Part shown: piece after piece, positions 6,513 to 14,021 of the stretch
Position numbering within the stretch: the stretch's first letter is position 1
Layout of the letters: every line of letters starts with the position of its first letter
Source: Candidatus Gastranaerophilales bacterium
GTDB taxonomy: Bacteria > Cyanobacteriota > Vampirovibrionia > Gastranaerophilales > Gastranaerophilaceae
Assembly (NCBI GenBank): GCA_900767135.1
Contig: CAAFYU010000087.1
Span: 1-14,021, forward strand
Length of the DNA stretch: 14,021 nt
Direction of reading: 5' to 3'
Translations under genes and position numbers: made by a program
The notes under the pieces: model-generated
What the model saw: the letters and a program-made list of their open reading frames with translations, nothing else
What the model was told of the DNA's origin: nothing
The model's database searches: none

Positions 6513-8135
6513 TTAATCAACAATCGTAATTCTTCCGTCGTCTTTTAGTTCAATCGGTGCGTTTAATTTTTTGATATAGTCGCAAGTTGATTTGTCTTTA
6601 TCAAAGTTGAATTTTTCATCAATTTCGTCTTTTTCTATCTTGTTTGAGATTAATTTATCTCCGCCAGATGCGAAAAAGTCATCTGTTGCAACGGTATAAG
6701 TTTTTGTTGTGCTCGGATTGTTCACATCAATCGGGATTTCTTTTCCAGATTTGTCTAAGAAAGTAGCAGATTTTAGTTCGCCTGTTCGACTGATAGTGTA
6801 TTTTAAACCTGATGGCATAATAATCCCTGGTTTATGTCCGGGATCAGTGTAAGATTTTGCACCAACTTTTAGTGCGTCAACAATCTCTTTTTCTGTAAGT
6901 TTTAGGGTTACCATATTATTTTTTAATGGTACGACTTCAAATACCTGTCTTGAATCAAGCGGGCCTGCTTCAAAGAACCCTCTGATATTTCCGGCATTAA
7001 TCAATGCTAAATCAGTTCCAAATTCGCTTCTAACTGCGTCCATGATCAAGTATGCGTTAGGGTTTGGATCAATCAAACGCTCTTTTGTAGGGCCAAATGC
7101 AGTTTTGATTTCTCCCAAGTGCTCAGGTTTGCCTAAAATGTGGTCAAATACCCCTTTCATAACTCTGTTACGTTTAAACGAGTTAGAAGGAGTTACATTG
7201 TTTTGGACTTTTACGATAGTTCCCTTGTCGTCGTCCCAAGTTATTTTTAAATCTCCGAAGTATTCACCATCTTTGCCGGCTTGCGTAATAATTACCGGTT
7301 CATTGGCTTTTGAATAAAGTAGGTTTTTGCCGTCTTCAACACCTTTTAGCAAATCGTGAGTGTGCCCTCCGACAATTACATCGATGCCTGATGTTTCTTT
7401 GGCGATTTGTTGATCTTTTGTTAAACCACAGTGGGAAAGCAAAATGACTTTGTTAATCCCTTGTTTCTTGTAGTCGTCAACAATATTTTGAATATCTTTT
7501 AAAGTTTTTGAGAAATCATCAACTCCGATTTGTTTTCGAGATTCATTATCACGAATTCTTTCGTGTAAATCAGGCGGTGCAAGCCCTATGATAGCATATT
7601 TGTGACCATTTTTCTCTAATACAAATGATTTTTGAATAACTCCGTCCAGAGGATTACCTTTTGGAATTTCCAAGTTCATACCAAGACTTTTAAACTTTGC
7701 ATCTTTTTTTGCAACAGCAATTTCGTCCGGATTTGCATCATATTCGTGGTTTCCGTCTGCTGTTGCATCAATTCCAAGTGCGTTCATGTATGTATTAGAG
7801 GCTTTTACGATTTTTGGATCACTGCCGGCAGAGATGTCGCCTGCTGACAGAACTAATTTGTCAGATTGTGTATCTTTATTATTGTTGTCAAACAGTTCTT
7901 TTGCAGAATAAATTCTTGCCATGTTTCCGATTCTGCCATGTATGTCATTTACATAAAAAATGTTTGTTGTTGATTGGTTGGTTTTTTGTGGTGATTTGTT
8001 CTTTTCAAAAGTGTCTTGCGAAGGCTGAGGATTTATTCTCTGTGATTGAGGTTGCGAGTGCTCTGTTATCGGGGAAGTTGCACCTGTATTCGCTTTAAAA
8101 TTGATTTTTGGAAAGTTATTCATTAATATTTTCAT
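6513..8135 (-). CDS. UshA-type 5'-nucleotidase / metallophosphoesterase without a signal peptide
   Basis: Two-domain enzyme of the UshA/CpdB family that hydrolyses nucleotides or related phosphoesters with two metal ions. The N-terminal metallophosphoesterase domain shows FYVNDIHG (D64, H66), SAGD (D100), DGNHEYD (N129, H130), LSHCG (H235) and GGHTHD (H258, H260). The C-terminal nucleotide-binding domain shows LINAGNIRG (379-387), VVPLKNNMVTL (401-411), PSGLKYTISR (441-450) and the TVATDDFFASGGD substrate loop (481-493). Family members usually work in the periplasm or outside the cell, but here the N-terminus (MKILMNNFPKINFKAN) has no hydrophobic signal segment and residues 17-57 form a polar Gln/Ser/Pro/Asn-rich linker. 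AAGGTG 7 bases upstream supports the ATG at 8135; ATG 8123 is an alternative. It lies 77 bases downstream of a cysteine-peptidase-like gene on the same strand and may share its message. The substrate is unknown. Confidence 0.93.
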   Translation of the reverse strand: MKILMNNFPKINFKANTGATSPITEHSQPQSQRINPQPSQDTFEKNKSPQKTNQSTTNIFYVNDIHGRIGNMARIYSAKELFDNNNKDTQSDKLVLSAGDISAGSDPKIVKASNTYMNALGIDATADGNHEYDANPDEIAVAKKDAKFKSLGMNLEIPKGNPLDGVIQKSFVLEKNGHKYAIIGLAPPDLHERIRDNESRKQIGVDDFSKTLKDIQNIVDDYKKQGINKVILLSHCGLTKDQQIAKETSGIDVIVGGHTHDLLKGVEDGKNLLYSKANEPVIITQAGKDGEYFGDLKITWDDDKGTIVKVQNNVTPSNSFKRNRVMKGVFDHILGKPEHLGEIKTAFGPTKERLIDPNPNAYLIMDAVRSEFGTDLALINAGNIRGFFEAGPLDSRQVFEVVPLKNNMVTLKLTEKEIVDALKVGAKSYTDPGHKPGIIMPSGLKYTISRTGELKSATFLDKSGKEIPIDVNNPSTTKTYTVATDDFFASGGDKLISNKIEKDEIDEKFNFDKDKSTCDYIKKLNAPIELKDDGRITIVD

Positions 8136-8213
8136 ATTTTTTCACCTTTTTTATAAATATTAAATACTATCAAGATATTTTTTGCTATTCTTTTCATTTA
8201 TCATTAAAGAACA

Positions 8214-9695
8214 TTAAGCAATTTGCCCTTGTCCTATATGATTTCGCTCAAGAACAACAGTTTGTGGTTGTGGCTGATACTGTTGTTGAAGCTGTTGTGG
8301 TTGTTGACTGTTTTGTGTAGGAGTTTGGTTTTGAGGGTTTGGGTTCTTTTTTAATTCTTTGTATGTTTTTAATCCTTCTACCCAGTTTTCAACGAGTTGT
8401 ATGTCGTTTTTCACTACTGCTTGCGGGAGTGCAGCATGGTGAATTTTTGGCAACAAAAAGTCTTCTGAATATTCAATAGATCTAGGTACGTTATCATCTG
8501 TATCATTGCATATAAACATCATCTTTCCGTTTTTGTCTGTTCTTGTTCCGATTATTGTGATTTCGTGTCCGTTGATAATTGTGCCGCTTGCATCGACCTG
8601 TGTATAGCCTATAATAACGTTTTCACCGAGTTTGAGGGCATCTGTAATCTGCTTTTTCATAGTGTTAAAATCGGTTTCATAGCCGACTAATCTTGCATTT
8701 TCGTCAACAGTTTGATAAGTTACTGAGATTTTATTTTTGTCTTCAACTACGGATTCAGTGAATGTCTTTTCAAATTCAATCAATCCTTTGTCATTTTGAT
8801 TAAATTTGCCGGCTCTTTTGTCAGTTAACGTGTCATAAGATTGTTGAGAACCTACTTGCATAAATGTAGATTGCATCAAAACATCAAGAGGAGAACGTTC
8901 CAGCTTATCTTTATCGACGGTTTGAATTTGAGCTCGAATTATTGCATTTTTGTCGGGTGCGAATTTTAATGCTGCTTCGTTAAAATCATTTGCTTGGTAT
9001 GGCACTTCAAATGCATTCAAAAGCCAAATTGCATCTAGTGTATTGTCTGCTAAGTTATTTAGTTTAATTGTCTTATTTACAGACATTTGAGGAGAACTCA
9101 AACCTTCTGCAAATCGAGCAAATTCGGCAGGGTGTTTTTGTGCCAAGTTAAACTCGATACTTGACGCAACACATGTGCCCGAATGCTCAACGTTTATATC
9201 TTCTGAGTTATTCCCTTCCGCATTTTTTGCCATTTGTTGGTATTTATCAGGAATGTTCCCGAATTGTTGTGTAATAATATGCGGGTCTGAAATTGTATTA
9301 ATTGTGTCTTTTAAAATCCCTTCTTTACTCAATCCCTGTGCACGTTGGTTTTTAGCAATTTTATATAAATTATCTAATGTAGTGGACTTATCATTAGAGT
9401 CAGAATTCAATAAAATCCCGTTTTTTAAAAGCGTGTTAAGCTGCCTTTTCGTTTCCTTGTCAACAAGGCTCGTAAGCTCAGAATACTTTGCTTTTTCTTC
9501 TTTTGAAACAAGTTCTGTTCGGATAGTTGGAGTAGATTGAACAGAGGAAAAACTAATTTGTGACATCATTGGATTTGACGTAAAATTTGGTGCAGAAATC
9601 TTTGCTGCAAGGTTATTTTGAACTTTTGCAGTATTCACAGATTTAACTGTGTTATAATTATTGTATGGAAGATTATCTACACTTTTTGAATACAC
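8214..9695 (-). CDS. Uncharacterised protein, predicted papain-like cysteine peptidase fold, Gln/Pro-rich tail
   Basis: I do not recognise a named family. The 493-residue protein has no membrane segment or signal peptide. Residues 1-60 are polar and Asn/Ser-rich with short motifs APNFTSN (35-41) and ISFSS (47-51). Residues 62-165 look helical. HSGTCVASSIEFNLA (171-185) and INGHEITIIGTRTDKNGKMM (374-393) followed by ICNDTDD (395-401) give an ordered Cys175, His377, Asn397/Asp398 set. This matches the layout of papain-like and C39-like peptidases, where Cys starts a helix and His sits at a GH-[hydrophobic] strand followed by a D/N turn. The C-terminal 452-480 is a Gln/Pro/Asn-rich low-complexity tail. 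GTG at 9695 is chosen because GGAG lies 7 bases before it; a -10 TATAAT is just upstream. Cysteine-peptidase function is an inference, and a transglutaminase-like or inactive fold remains possible. Confidence 0.8.
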   Translation of the reverse strand: MYSKSVDNLPYNNYNTVKSVNTAKVQNNLAAKISAPNFTSNPMMSQISFSSVQSTPTIRTELVSKEEKAKYSELTSLVDKETKRQLNTLLKNGILLNSDSNDKSTTLDNLYKIAKNQRAQGLSKEGILKDTINTISDPHIITQQFGNIPDKYQQMAKNAEGNNSEDINVEHSGTCVASSIEFNLAQKHPAEFARFAEGLSSPQMSVNKTIKLNNLADNTLDAIWLLNAFEVPYQANDFNEAALKFAPDKNAIIRAQIQTVDKDKLERSPLDVLMQSTFMQVGSQQSYDTLTDKRAGKFNQNDKGLIEFEKTFTESVVEDKNKISVTYQTVDENARLVGYETDFNTMKKQITDALKLGENVIIGYTQVDASGTIINGHEITIIGTRTDKNGKMMFICNDTDDNVPRSIEYSEDFLLPKIHHAALPQAVVKNDIQLVENWVEGLKTYKELKKNPNPQNQTPTQNSQQPQQLQQQYQPQPQTVVLERNHIGQGQIA

Positions 9696-9712
9696 AATTT
9701 CACTCCACTACT

Positions 9713-9718
9713 ATTATA
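9713..9718 (-). promoter_or_regulatory. -10 element for the cysteine-peptidase-like gene
   Basis: A perfect TATAAT on the minus strand (plus-strand ATTATA), 17 bases upstream of the GTG start and just before its GGAG site. The -35 region falls in a T/A-rich stretch without a clear hexamer. The close spacing implies a very short 5' leader. Confidence 0.45.
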
Positions 9719-9794
9719 TCTAAAAATAAAAAGTAAAAAAAATTGCTATATTGAGTGAAGATAATTAACAAATGTTACAAACAGGAATAACGTA

Positions 9795-10763
9795 TTGAAA
9801 TTTAAACCATTAACAAAAGAGCAACTTATAATTTCCATAGACAGATTAACTCGTTTTAAGGAGCCTGAAACTAAATATTTACGAGTGTTCTTTGATATTA
9901 TTGTTAATAATCTTATTCAACCAAAATTCAGAAAACATGAATTAGAAGAGTTAAATTATGAACAAATCGTTGATGTTGCTCAAAAAATTATAAATGGTTC
10001 TATTTCCGATTGCTCAAATGATTTCGCTATAAATCAGCAGTTATATGATTATGAAAACTCGATTTTTTGTTTAAATGAAAATGCTCAGAAACTTTTAAAG
10101 AATAAAATCAATTATAAAGGGTTAATAGAACTAATTCCTGATAACGCACCAAACAATTTAAAATGGTTAAAATCGCTTGTGGAGAATAAACATTTTGAAA
10201 ACAATTACGGCTATCCCGTAAAAAAAGTTCTTCTCTGTGAAGGTATTACAGAAGAAACTTTGTTGCCGGTTTTTGCAGAAATTTGTGGGTTTAATCTTAA
10301 CGAGCATGGGATTCATGTCATTTCTGCCGGTGGAAAAAATCAGGTTGTAAAGTATTTTTATAAGTTTGCCGAATGCTTGAAAATTCCGATTTTTGTTTTG
10401 CTTGATAATGACGCACAAACAAATTTAGAAGAAATAAAACCTAAATTACGTTCTATTGATAAAATCCATCTTCTTAAATGTGGCGAATTTGAGGATTTAT
10501 TGCCGAATTCCCTAATTACAAAAGCCTTAAATGATGCAACAAAAAACATTTCTATTGCCCCGATTGATGGGTTGGAATGTGCAACTTCAAAAGTTGAATT
10601 TTTAGAAGAGTTTTTTAAACATAGAGGATTACATGAATTTAAAAAAGCGGAATTTGCTCAGTTAGTAAAACAAAATGTTTCTGGATTTAGTGATGTTTCT
10701 GAGGAAATTAAAGAAATTATATCAGAGTTATCTAAGAATAATTTGCCAACAAAAAAGGCATAG
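9795..10763 (+). CDS. Stand-alone OLD-type TOPRIM domain protein
   Basis: The C-terminal half is a TOPRIM domain of the OLD-nuclease kind. KKVLLCEGITEETLLP (143-158) holds the acidic E149 and the conserved E153/E154, HVISAGGKNQV (174-184) follows, then FVLLDNDAQ (200-208) gives the DxD pair D204/D206, and CGEFEDLLP (229-237) the trailing acidic motif. OLD-family nucleases such as Gabija GajA pair this domain with an N-terminal ABC-type ATPase. Here residues 1-140 are predicted helical, with no Walker motifs, so the ATPase is absent. The protein is 322 residues. The start TTG at 9795 is favoured by AGGA 9 bases upstream, and the protein contains no internal Met. Genes on both sides are on the opposite strand. 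A metal-dependent DNA nuclease or nicking role in repair or defence is likely but unproven. Confidence 0.82.
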   Translation: MKFKPLTKEQLIISIDRLTRFKEPETKYLRVFFDIIVNNLIQPKFRKHELEELNYEQIVDVAQKIINGSISDCSNDFAINQQLYDYENSIFCLNENAQKLLKNKINYKGLIELIPDNAPNNLKWLKSLVENKHFENNYGYPVKKVLLCEGITEETLLPVFAEICGFNLNEHGIHVISAGGKNQVVKYFYKFAECLKIPIFVLLDNDAQTNLEEIKPKLRSIDKIHLLKCGEFEDLLPNSLITKALNDATKNISIAPIDGLECATSKVEFLEEFFKHRGLHEFKKAEFAQLVKQNVSGFSDVSEEIKEIISELSKNNLPTKKA

Positions 10764-10783
10764 AAAATATCCATGCCTTTTTT
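10751..10783. terminator. Bidirectional intrinsic terminator
   Basis: AAAAAAGGCAT (10751-10761) pairs perfectly with ATGCCTTTTTT (10773-10783) around an 11-base loop. The TOPRIM gene's stop codon (10761-10763) begins at the stem, and the convergent Bax-inhibitor gene ends at 10803, so the hairpin can stop transcription from both sides. Confidence 0.85.
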
Positions 10784-10802
10784 ATTAAAATTATTTGTTA
10801 AA

Positions 10803-11534
10803 TTAATTTCTTGAATTGAGTTTTGCTAGTAATCTGAGGATTTCTGTGTAAAGCCATACAAGGGTAATCATTAAGCCCATAGCTCCAAACCACTCGTAAT
10901 CCTTGCTTAGCATTCTTTCAGATGAAGATTCAATAAAGAAAAAGTCTTGAATTAAACTCATCGCACCGATTATGACAACAAATAAGCTAAACCCAATTCC
11001 GACAAACCCGCTATTCCAAATGAGTGGGATACTACGAGAAAAAAGCATAGCAATAAATTGAATTACATAAATAGCTAAAATAGATAGCATTGCGGTTGCT
11101 AAAACAGCTTGAAATTTTTCTGTGTATCTAATCATTTTAGCCTTGTAAAGTCCAAGCATTACAAATAAAACAACAAAAGTTGCCAAAATCGCTTGCGTAA
11201 CAATTCCATGGTATGCAGATTCAAACATCGCTGAAATTGAGCCTAAAGCTAAGCCTTCAAACAATGCATAAGGTGCTGCCAAATATTTTGTCGCTTTTAC
11301 ATTAAAGCAACAAATCATTACGGCAATAAATGCAAGAAACGCTCCTGCTCCGGCAAGTGGCCCTGCAATAGCCGGGTTTGTAAATAAATAGTAAACACTA
11401 AGAGCACAACCTGCAAGTAAGCATATAAACAATAAAAAGATTTTGTTGACTGTTCCGTTTATAGTCATTGGCTCACCATCAAGAATTCTTTCTTGTGGAG
11501 CAAATCTATCATCATTTAAAATTGGATTTGACAT
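10803..11534 (-). CDS. Bax inhibitor-1/YccA family membrane protein
   Basis: Integral membrane protein of 243 residues with about seven hydrophobic segments, roughly at 30-50, 56-76, 83-103, 110-127, 140-165, 173-195 and 215-237. The N-terminal SNPILNDDRF, then a segment like EPMTINGTVNK, and the C-terminal WFGAMGLMITLVWLYTEILR are the signatures of the bacterial BI-1-like branch (COG4760 type). Relatives such as Bacillus YetJ are pH-sensitive calcium-leak channels, but the role of this branch is not established. The ATG at 11534 follows a strong GGAAGGAG at 6 bases. It is divergent from the ABC exporter across an 79-base gap with its own promoter. Confidence 0.92.
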   Translation of the reverse strand: MSNPILNDDRFAPQERILDGEPMTINGTVNKIFLLFICLLAGCALSVYYLFTNPAIAGPLAGAGAFLAFIAVMICCFNVKATKYLAAPYALFEGLALGSISAMFESAYHGIVTQAILATFVVLFVMLGLYKAKMIRYTEKFQAVLATAMLSILAIYVIQFIAMLFSRSIPLIWNSGFVGIGFSLFVVIIGAMSLIQDFFFIESSSERMLSKDYEWFGAMGLMITLVWLYTEILRLLAKLNSRN

Positions 11535-11557
11535 AACTAACTCCTTCCTTTACCATG

Positions 11558-11586
11558 ATTATATAGTATTTTTGTAAAAAACGCAA
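11558..11586 (-). promoter_or_regulatory. Candidate promoter for the Bax inhibitor-like gene
   Basis: On the minus strand TTGCGT (plus 11581-11586), 17 bases, then a perfect TATAAT (plus ATTATA 11558-11563). The -35 keeps only the TTG core. The -10 lies about 24 bases before the ATG, in front of GGAAGGAG. Confidence 0.55.
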
Positions 11587-11613
11587 TATATTAGATTTTT
11601 AATAAGGATAGTT

Positions 11614-13413
11614 ATGTTTTTAGAAAATTATACAAAATTTTTAAAATATTTTGGGAAAGGAAGAGGTAAGAGCTTTTTCTGTTTTGGGGTGCTTTCAATG
11701 GTTGCAGGACTTATGGAGCTTTTTGGGGTCGCATTGATATATCCGTTTGTAATGTTTATTGTTGATCCAAATATATTAATCCAAAAATTGCCACTATTTA
11801 GCCATTTAAGTATAGATATCCCAAATTCTACGAGTGTCGGTTTGCTTATTGGGTTATCTGTGCTTTTGATTTTTATTTTAAAAAATCTTTTCATGCTTTT
11901 TATTCAATATTTTCAAATTCGCTTTGTTAAGGAGTGGATTCAAGATATTGTTTCAAAATTTATGGAATATTATTTGTATGCACCTTATAAAGATGTTATG
12001 GGTACATCACAAGGAGATAAGCTTTATGTAATAGAGTGCGTTTGTGCTGCGGCTGTGAACGGTTTTATTCTTAGAGGTTTAAACCTTATTATTAATGCTG
12101 TTATTATTGTTATGATAATTGGTTTACTCTTTATTAAATTTCCTATTGCCGCAATTGCTACAATTGTTTTTGCAACTGTATCCATGATTTTACAAAATAA
12201 ATTTTTGAAAAATCGAATTTTTGTGTTGAGCAAAGCTGTTGATAAAATTAATAGAAAATATAAAATCTCTCTTTTGGAAAGCATGGCAAATTTGAAAGAA
12301 GTTAAAATTTTGTGTGCTGAAAAACTGTTTTTTAATAGCTATTTAAAAAATACTAAGCAAATAATTTCAACAACGACAAAGTTGGATTTTTTCAATACTA
12401 TTCCGCCTTATGTTGTTGAAATGTTGATGGTTGCATCGTTACTTGTTTTGGCATGCATTATATCAATTCAAAATAAGGGTAGTAATACGGTTTTAATTGC
12501 ATCTTTTGCAATTGTGATAGCCGCTCTGTTTAGGGTTGCACCGGCACTTAATAGAATTCAAACATCTATTATAAACATTAATTCTTCAAGAGTTTATGTA
12601 AAGCAACTTAATGAGCAGTATGAAAAATATGGACTTGCGAAATTCAAGAAATTTGAATATTCAACGAGTGAAAGATTGGATTTCAGGCATGCTATTGAAT
12701 TAAAAAATATTTGTTTTTCTTATAATAAGGATAAACAAGTTTTAAAAAATATTTCATTAAAGATTGAAAAAGGTGATTTTGTCGGGGTGATTGGGCTGTC
12801 CGGAGCTGGGAAGAGTACTTTTGCTGATGTGCTTACAGGACTTTTGCCTGCTGATTGTGGAGAAATTTGTGTAGATGGGTTAAAGCTTACAGAAGAGAAT
12901 TACCCGAAATTCCGTCGTTTAATTGGGTACGTGCCACAACAAATTAATATTCTGGATAAATCTATTAAAGAAAATGTGGCCTGGGGTTGTGAAACAATTG
13001 ACGACGACAAAGTTATTAGTGCATTAAAGGCGGCACAGCTTTATGATGTAATAAAAAACTATCCAGATGGAATTAATTCTAATATATTTGTTGGGGCAAA
13101 TGGTTTGTCGCAAGGACAAAAACAGCGTTTGGCGATTGCAAGAGCTATTTACAGAGAGCCGGAAATAATAATTTTAGATGAAGCAACATCTTCATTAGAT
13201 GTTCAAGTGGAGCATGAAATAACAGCCATGCTTGCACAAATAAGTAAATCAAAAACAATTTTAGCAATTGCTCACAGATTATCGACCTTGAAATCTTGTA
13301 ATAAACTGATTTATATGAAAGATGGGGAAATTGTTGATGTAGGTACGTTTGAAGAGCTTTCTAGCCGATATGCCGAGTTTGAAAAGTTAGTAAAATTATC
13401 AAGTATTTCTTAA
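11614..13413 (+). CDS. ABC transporter, fused permease and ATPase (exporter/flippase type)
   Basis: Half-transporter of the type IV exporter fold, probably acting as a homodimer in the inner membrane. Residues 20-315 carry about six membrane helices, the first including GLMELFGVALIYPFVMFIVD, which resembles PglK-like flippases of lipid-linked oligosaccharides and other polysaccharide or lipid exporters. The ATPase domain shows Walker A GLSGAGKST (394-402), the Q-loop VPQQ with INILDKSIKENVAWG, the signature LSQGQ (498-502, variant of LSGGQ), Walker B IIILDE (518-523) with the D-loop SSLD, and the H-loop HRLST (His554). Length 599 is normal and no domain is missing. AAGGA lies 5 bases before the ATG at 11614. 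No accessory glycosyltransferase or secretion gene adjoins it, so the substrate is open: a lipid-linked sugar, lipid A or a peptide are all possible. Confidence 0.93.
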   Translation: MFLENYTKFLKYFGKGRGKSFFCFGVLSMVAGLMELFGVALIYPFVMFIVDPNILIQKLPLFSHLSIDIPNSTSVGLLIGLSVLLIFILKNLFMLFIQYFQIRFVKEWIQDIVSKFMEYYLYAPYKDVMGTSQGDKLYVIECVCAAAVNGFILRGLNLIINAVIIVMIIGLLFIKFPIAAIATIVFATVSMILQNKFLKNRIFVLSKAVDKINRKYKISLLESMANLKEVKILCAEKLFFNSYLKNTKQIISTTTKLDFFNTIPPYVVEMLMVASLLVLACIISIQNKGSNTVLIASFAIVIAALFRVAPALNRIQTSIININSSRVYVKQLNEQYEKYGLAKFKKFEYSTSERLDFRHAIELKNICFSYNKDKQVLKNISLKIEKGDFVGVIGLSGAGKSTFADVLTGLLPADCGEICVDGLKLTEENYPKFRRLIGYVPQQINILDKSIKENVAWGCETIDDDKVISALKAAQLYDVIKNYPDGINSNIFVGANGLSQGQKQRLAIARAIYREPEIIILDEATSSLDVQVEHEITAMLAQISKSKTILAIAHRLSTLKSCNKLIYMKDGEIVDVGTFEELSSRYAEFEKLVKLSSIS

Positions 13414-13438
13414 AAAAAATAAAAAATAAAAAAAAGAC

Positions 13439-13467
13439 TTTACAATAAAAATGTTTTGTATTATAAT
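13439..13467 (+). promoter_or_regulatory. Strong sigma70-type promoter for tRNA-Asn
   Basis: TTTACA (13439-13444, 5 of 6) and a perfect TATAAT (13462-13467) with a 17-base spacer. Transcription would start near 13474, giving a leader of about 39 bases that includes a small GGG-CAA-CCC hairpin before the mature tRNA. Confidence 0.8.
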
Positions 13468-13512
13468 TAAATCATAAGGACGGGGCAACCCTGATATATT
13501 AAAGAGAAATAT

Positions 13513-13584
13513 TCCTCAGTAGCTCAATGGCGGAGCAACCGGCTGTTAACCGGTAGGCTGTTGGTTCGAGTCCAACCTGGGGAG
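13513..13584 (+). tRNA. tRNA-Asn (anticodon GTT)
   Basis: A complete cloverleaf can be drawn. The acceptor stem TCCTCAG (13513-13519) pairs with CTGGGGA (13577-13583), including one G-T pair. The D-stem is GCTC/GAGC (13522-13525, 13533-13536). The anticodon stem ACCGG/CCGGT encloses the loop CTGTTAA with anticodon GTT at 13545-13547. The T-stem GTTGG/CCAAC encloses TTCGAGT. The discriminator is G13584. The CCA end is not encoded; a T-run follows directly, so CCA must be added by tRNA nucleotidyltransferase. Confidence 0.97.
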
Positions 13585-13598
13585 TTTTTTCTATTATT

Positions 13599-13628
13599 AG
13601 GGCAAGAATTGGTTTCAAGCCCTTTTTT
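13599..13628 (+). terminator. Intrinsic terminator after tRNA-Asn
   Basis: AGGGC (13599-13603) pairs with GCCCT (13619-13623), with an inner TTG/CAA helix, and is followed by six T (13623-13628). A T-run directly after the tRNA (13585-13590) may also contribute. Confidence 0.65.
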
Positions 13629-14021
13629 AATGCCTGTTTCAAGAGTTCGATTGTTAGCATTTTTTTGCTCCAAATTGTACTGATTTTCTACTATTGTTTG
13701 GAATATCGGCTTTAGTTTTATATCAAAGTTTTTATCTTTATATGTGATTAGTACGTTTTAACATTTCTAACCAAAATAATTTTCCGTTAGTTTTCTTAAA
13801 AAAATGAACTTATTTATCATTGTTTAGGTCTAAAAACAAACTATTCCAAAACAGAATTACGGCAATTACTATTTGTTTTTAAAACAAAAATTTATGCCGA
13901 AGGGAAAACTAGGCTAACGAAGTTTAAAACGAACATTATGGCAAAATACAGGCATTAATGTGGGAAATTACAATAAGCTTGAAATCTTAATCTAATTGAA
14001 ATCTTTATCCTGTTACTATAA
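13629..14021. other. AT-rich stretch without a supported gene
   Basis: No open frame of useful length with a start and ribosome binding site is visible on either strand. The only structure I see is a 10-bp inverted repeat, TAAAAACAAA (13831-13840) and TTTGTTTTTA (13872-13881), around a 31-base spacer, plus a loose inverted similarity between the CGTTAG/TTTTC words near 13782-13796 and 13905-13920. These could be a degraded repeat or chance in AT-rich DNA. It may be the 5' flank of a gene beyond the window. Confidence 0.5.

Noticed and set aside
8214..8330. CAA/CAG-like repeat region as a separate repeat locus
   Set aside because: It is the coding DNA for the Gln/Pro-rich tail of the cysteine-peptidase-like protein, with mixed codons and no regular unit.
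13500..13740. Minus-strand open frame running through the tRNA-Asn gene
   Set aside because: It reads the tRNA complement (a well-known source of spurious peptides such as PGWTRTN) and has no clear start or family resemblance.
13755..13935. Possible mobile element ends in the final AT-rich stretch
   Set aside because: The inverted matches are short, gapped and made mainly of A and T. No target-site duplication or transposase remnant is visible.
1..14021. CRISPR array, prophage or toxin-antitoxin system
   Set aside because: No regularly spaced repeats, Cas, phage structural or integrase genes, or small paired toxin-antitoxin frames can be seen.

Overview
The window looks like chromosomal DNA of an uncultured, AT-rich gut bacterium, most probably of the Gastranaerophilales (Vampirovibrionia/Melainabacteria, the non-photosynthetic sisters of Cyanobacteria). 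The main clue is the prepilin N-terminus AFTLAEVLITLGIIGVVAAL, carried by two proteins and typical of the large prepilin-like families of that group. Low GC, scattered intergenic repeats and secreted-type enzymes with N-termini such as INFKAN fit as well. This placement comes from recalled family resemblance, not from a search.

Region 1-2270 is the accessory part. It holds two type IV prepilin-like genes in tandem. Each has an ATG followed exactly 27 bases later by a long G run (10 G at 80-89, 9 G at 1599-1607) in otherwise AT-rich DNA. In both, the ATG frame and the pilin frame disagree across the G run as sequenced: one extra G in the first, or one G fewer in the second, would join them. 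This is the architecture of slipped-strand phase variation, giving two independently switchable surface or secreted pilin-like proteins, both OFF in this sequence, unless the G counts are assembly errors. The first gene's body is flanked by diverged inverted copies of a repeat of about 150 bp, and the left copy is translated in frame as part of an unusually long leader. A hairpin repeat and a strong sigma70-type promoter lie between the two genes.

Region 2307-6491 is housekeeping: thymidylate kinase (minus strand) diverging from folC (plus), then an AGCS sodium:alanine symporter overlapping a family 4 uracil-DNA glycosylase, closed by a bidirectional terminator. folC and the symporter lack a Shine-Dalgarno sequence and may be leaderless.

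Region 6513-9695 (minus strand) carries a predicted papain-like cysteine-peptidase-fold protein with a Gln/Pro-rich tail, followed 77 bp downstream by a UshA-type 5'-nucleotidase without a recognisable signal peptide. Both have polar, low-complexity N-terminal regions.

Region 9795-13413 holds a stand-alone OLD-type TOPRIM protein (plus), a Bax inhibitor-1/YccA-family membrane protein (minus) and a full-length ABC exporter (plus) resembling lipid-linked oligosaccharide or lipid flippases. Region 13439-13628 is a tRNA-Asn gene with its own promoter and a terminator. The last 390 bases are AT-rich and hold no gene I can support.
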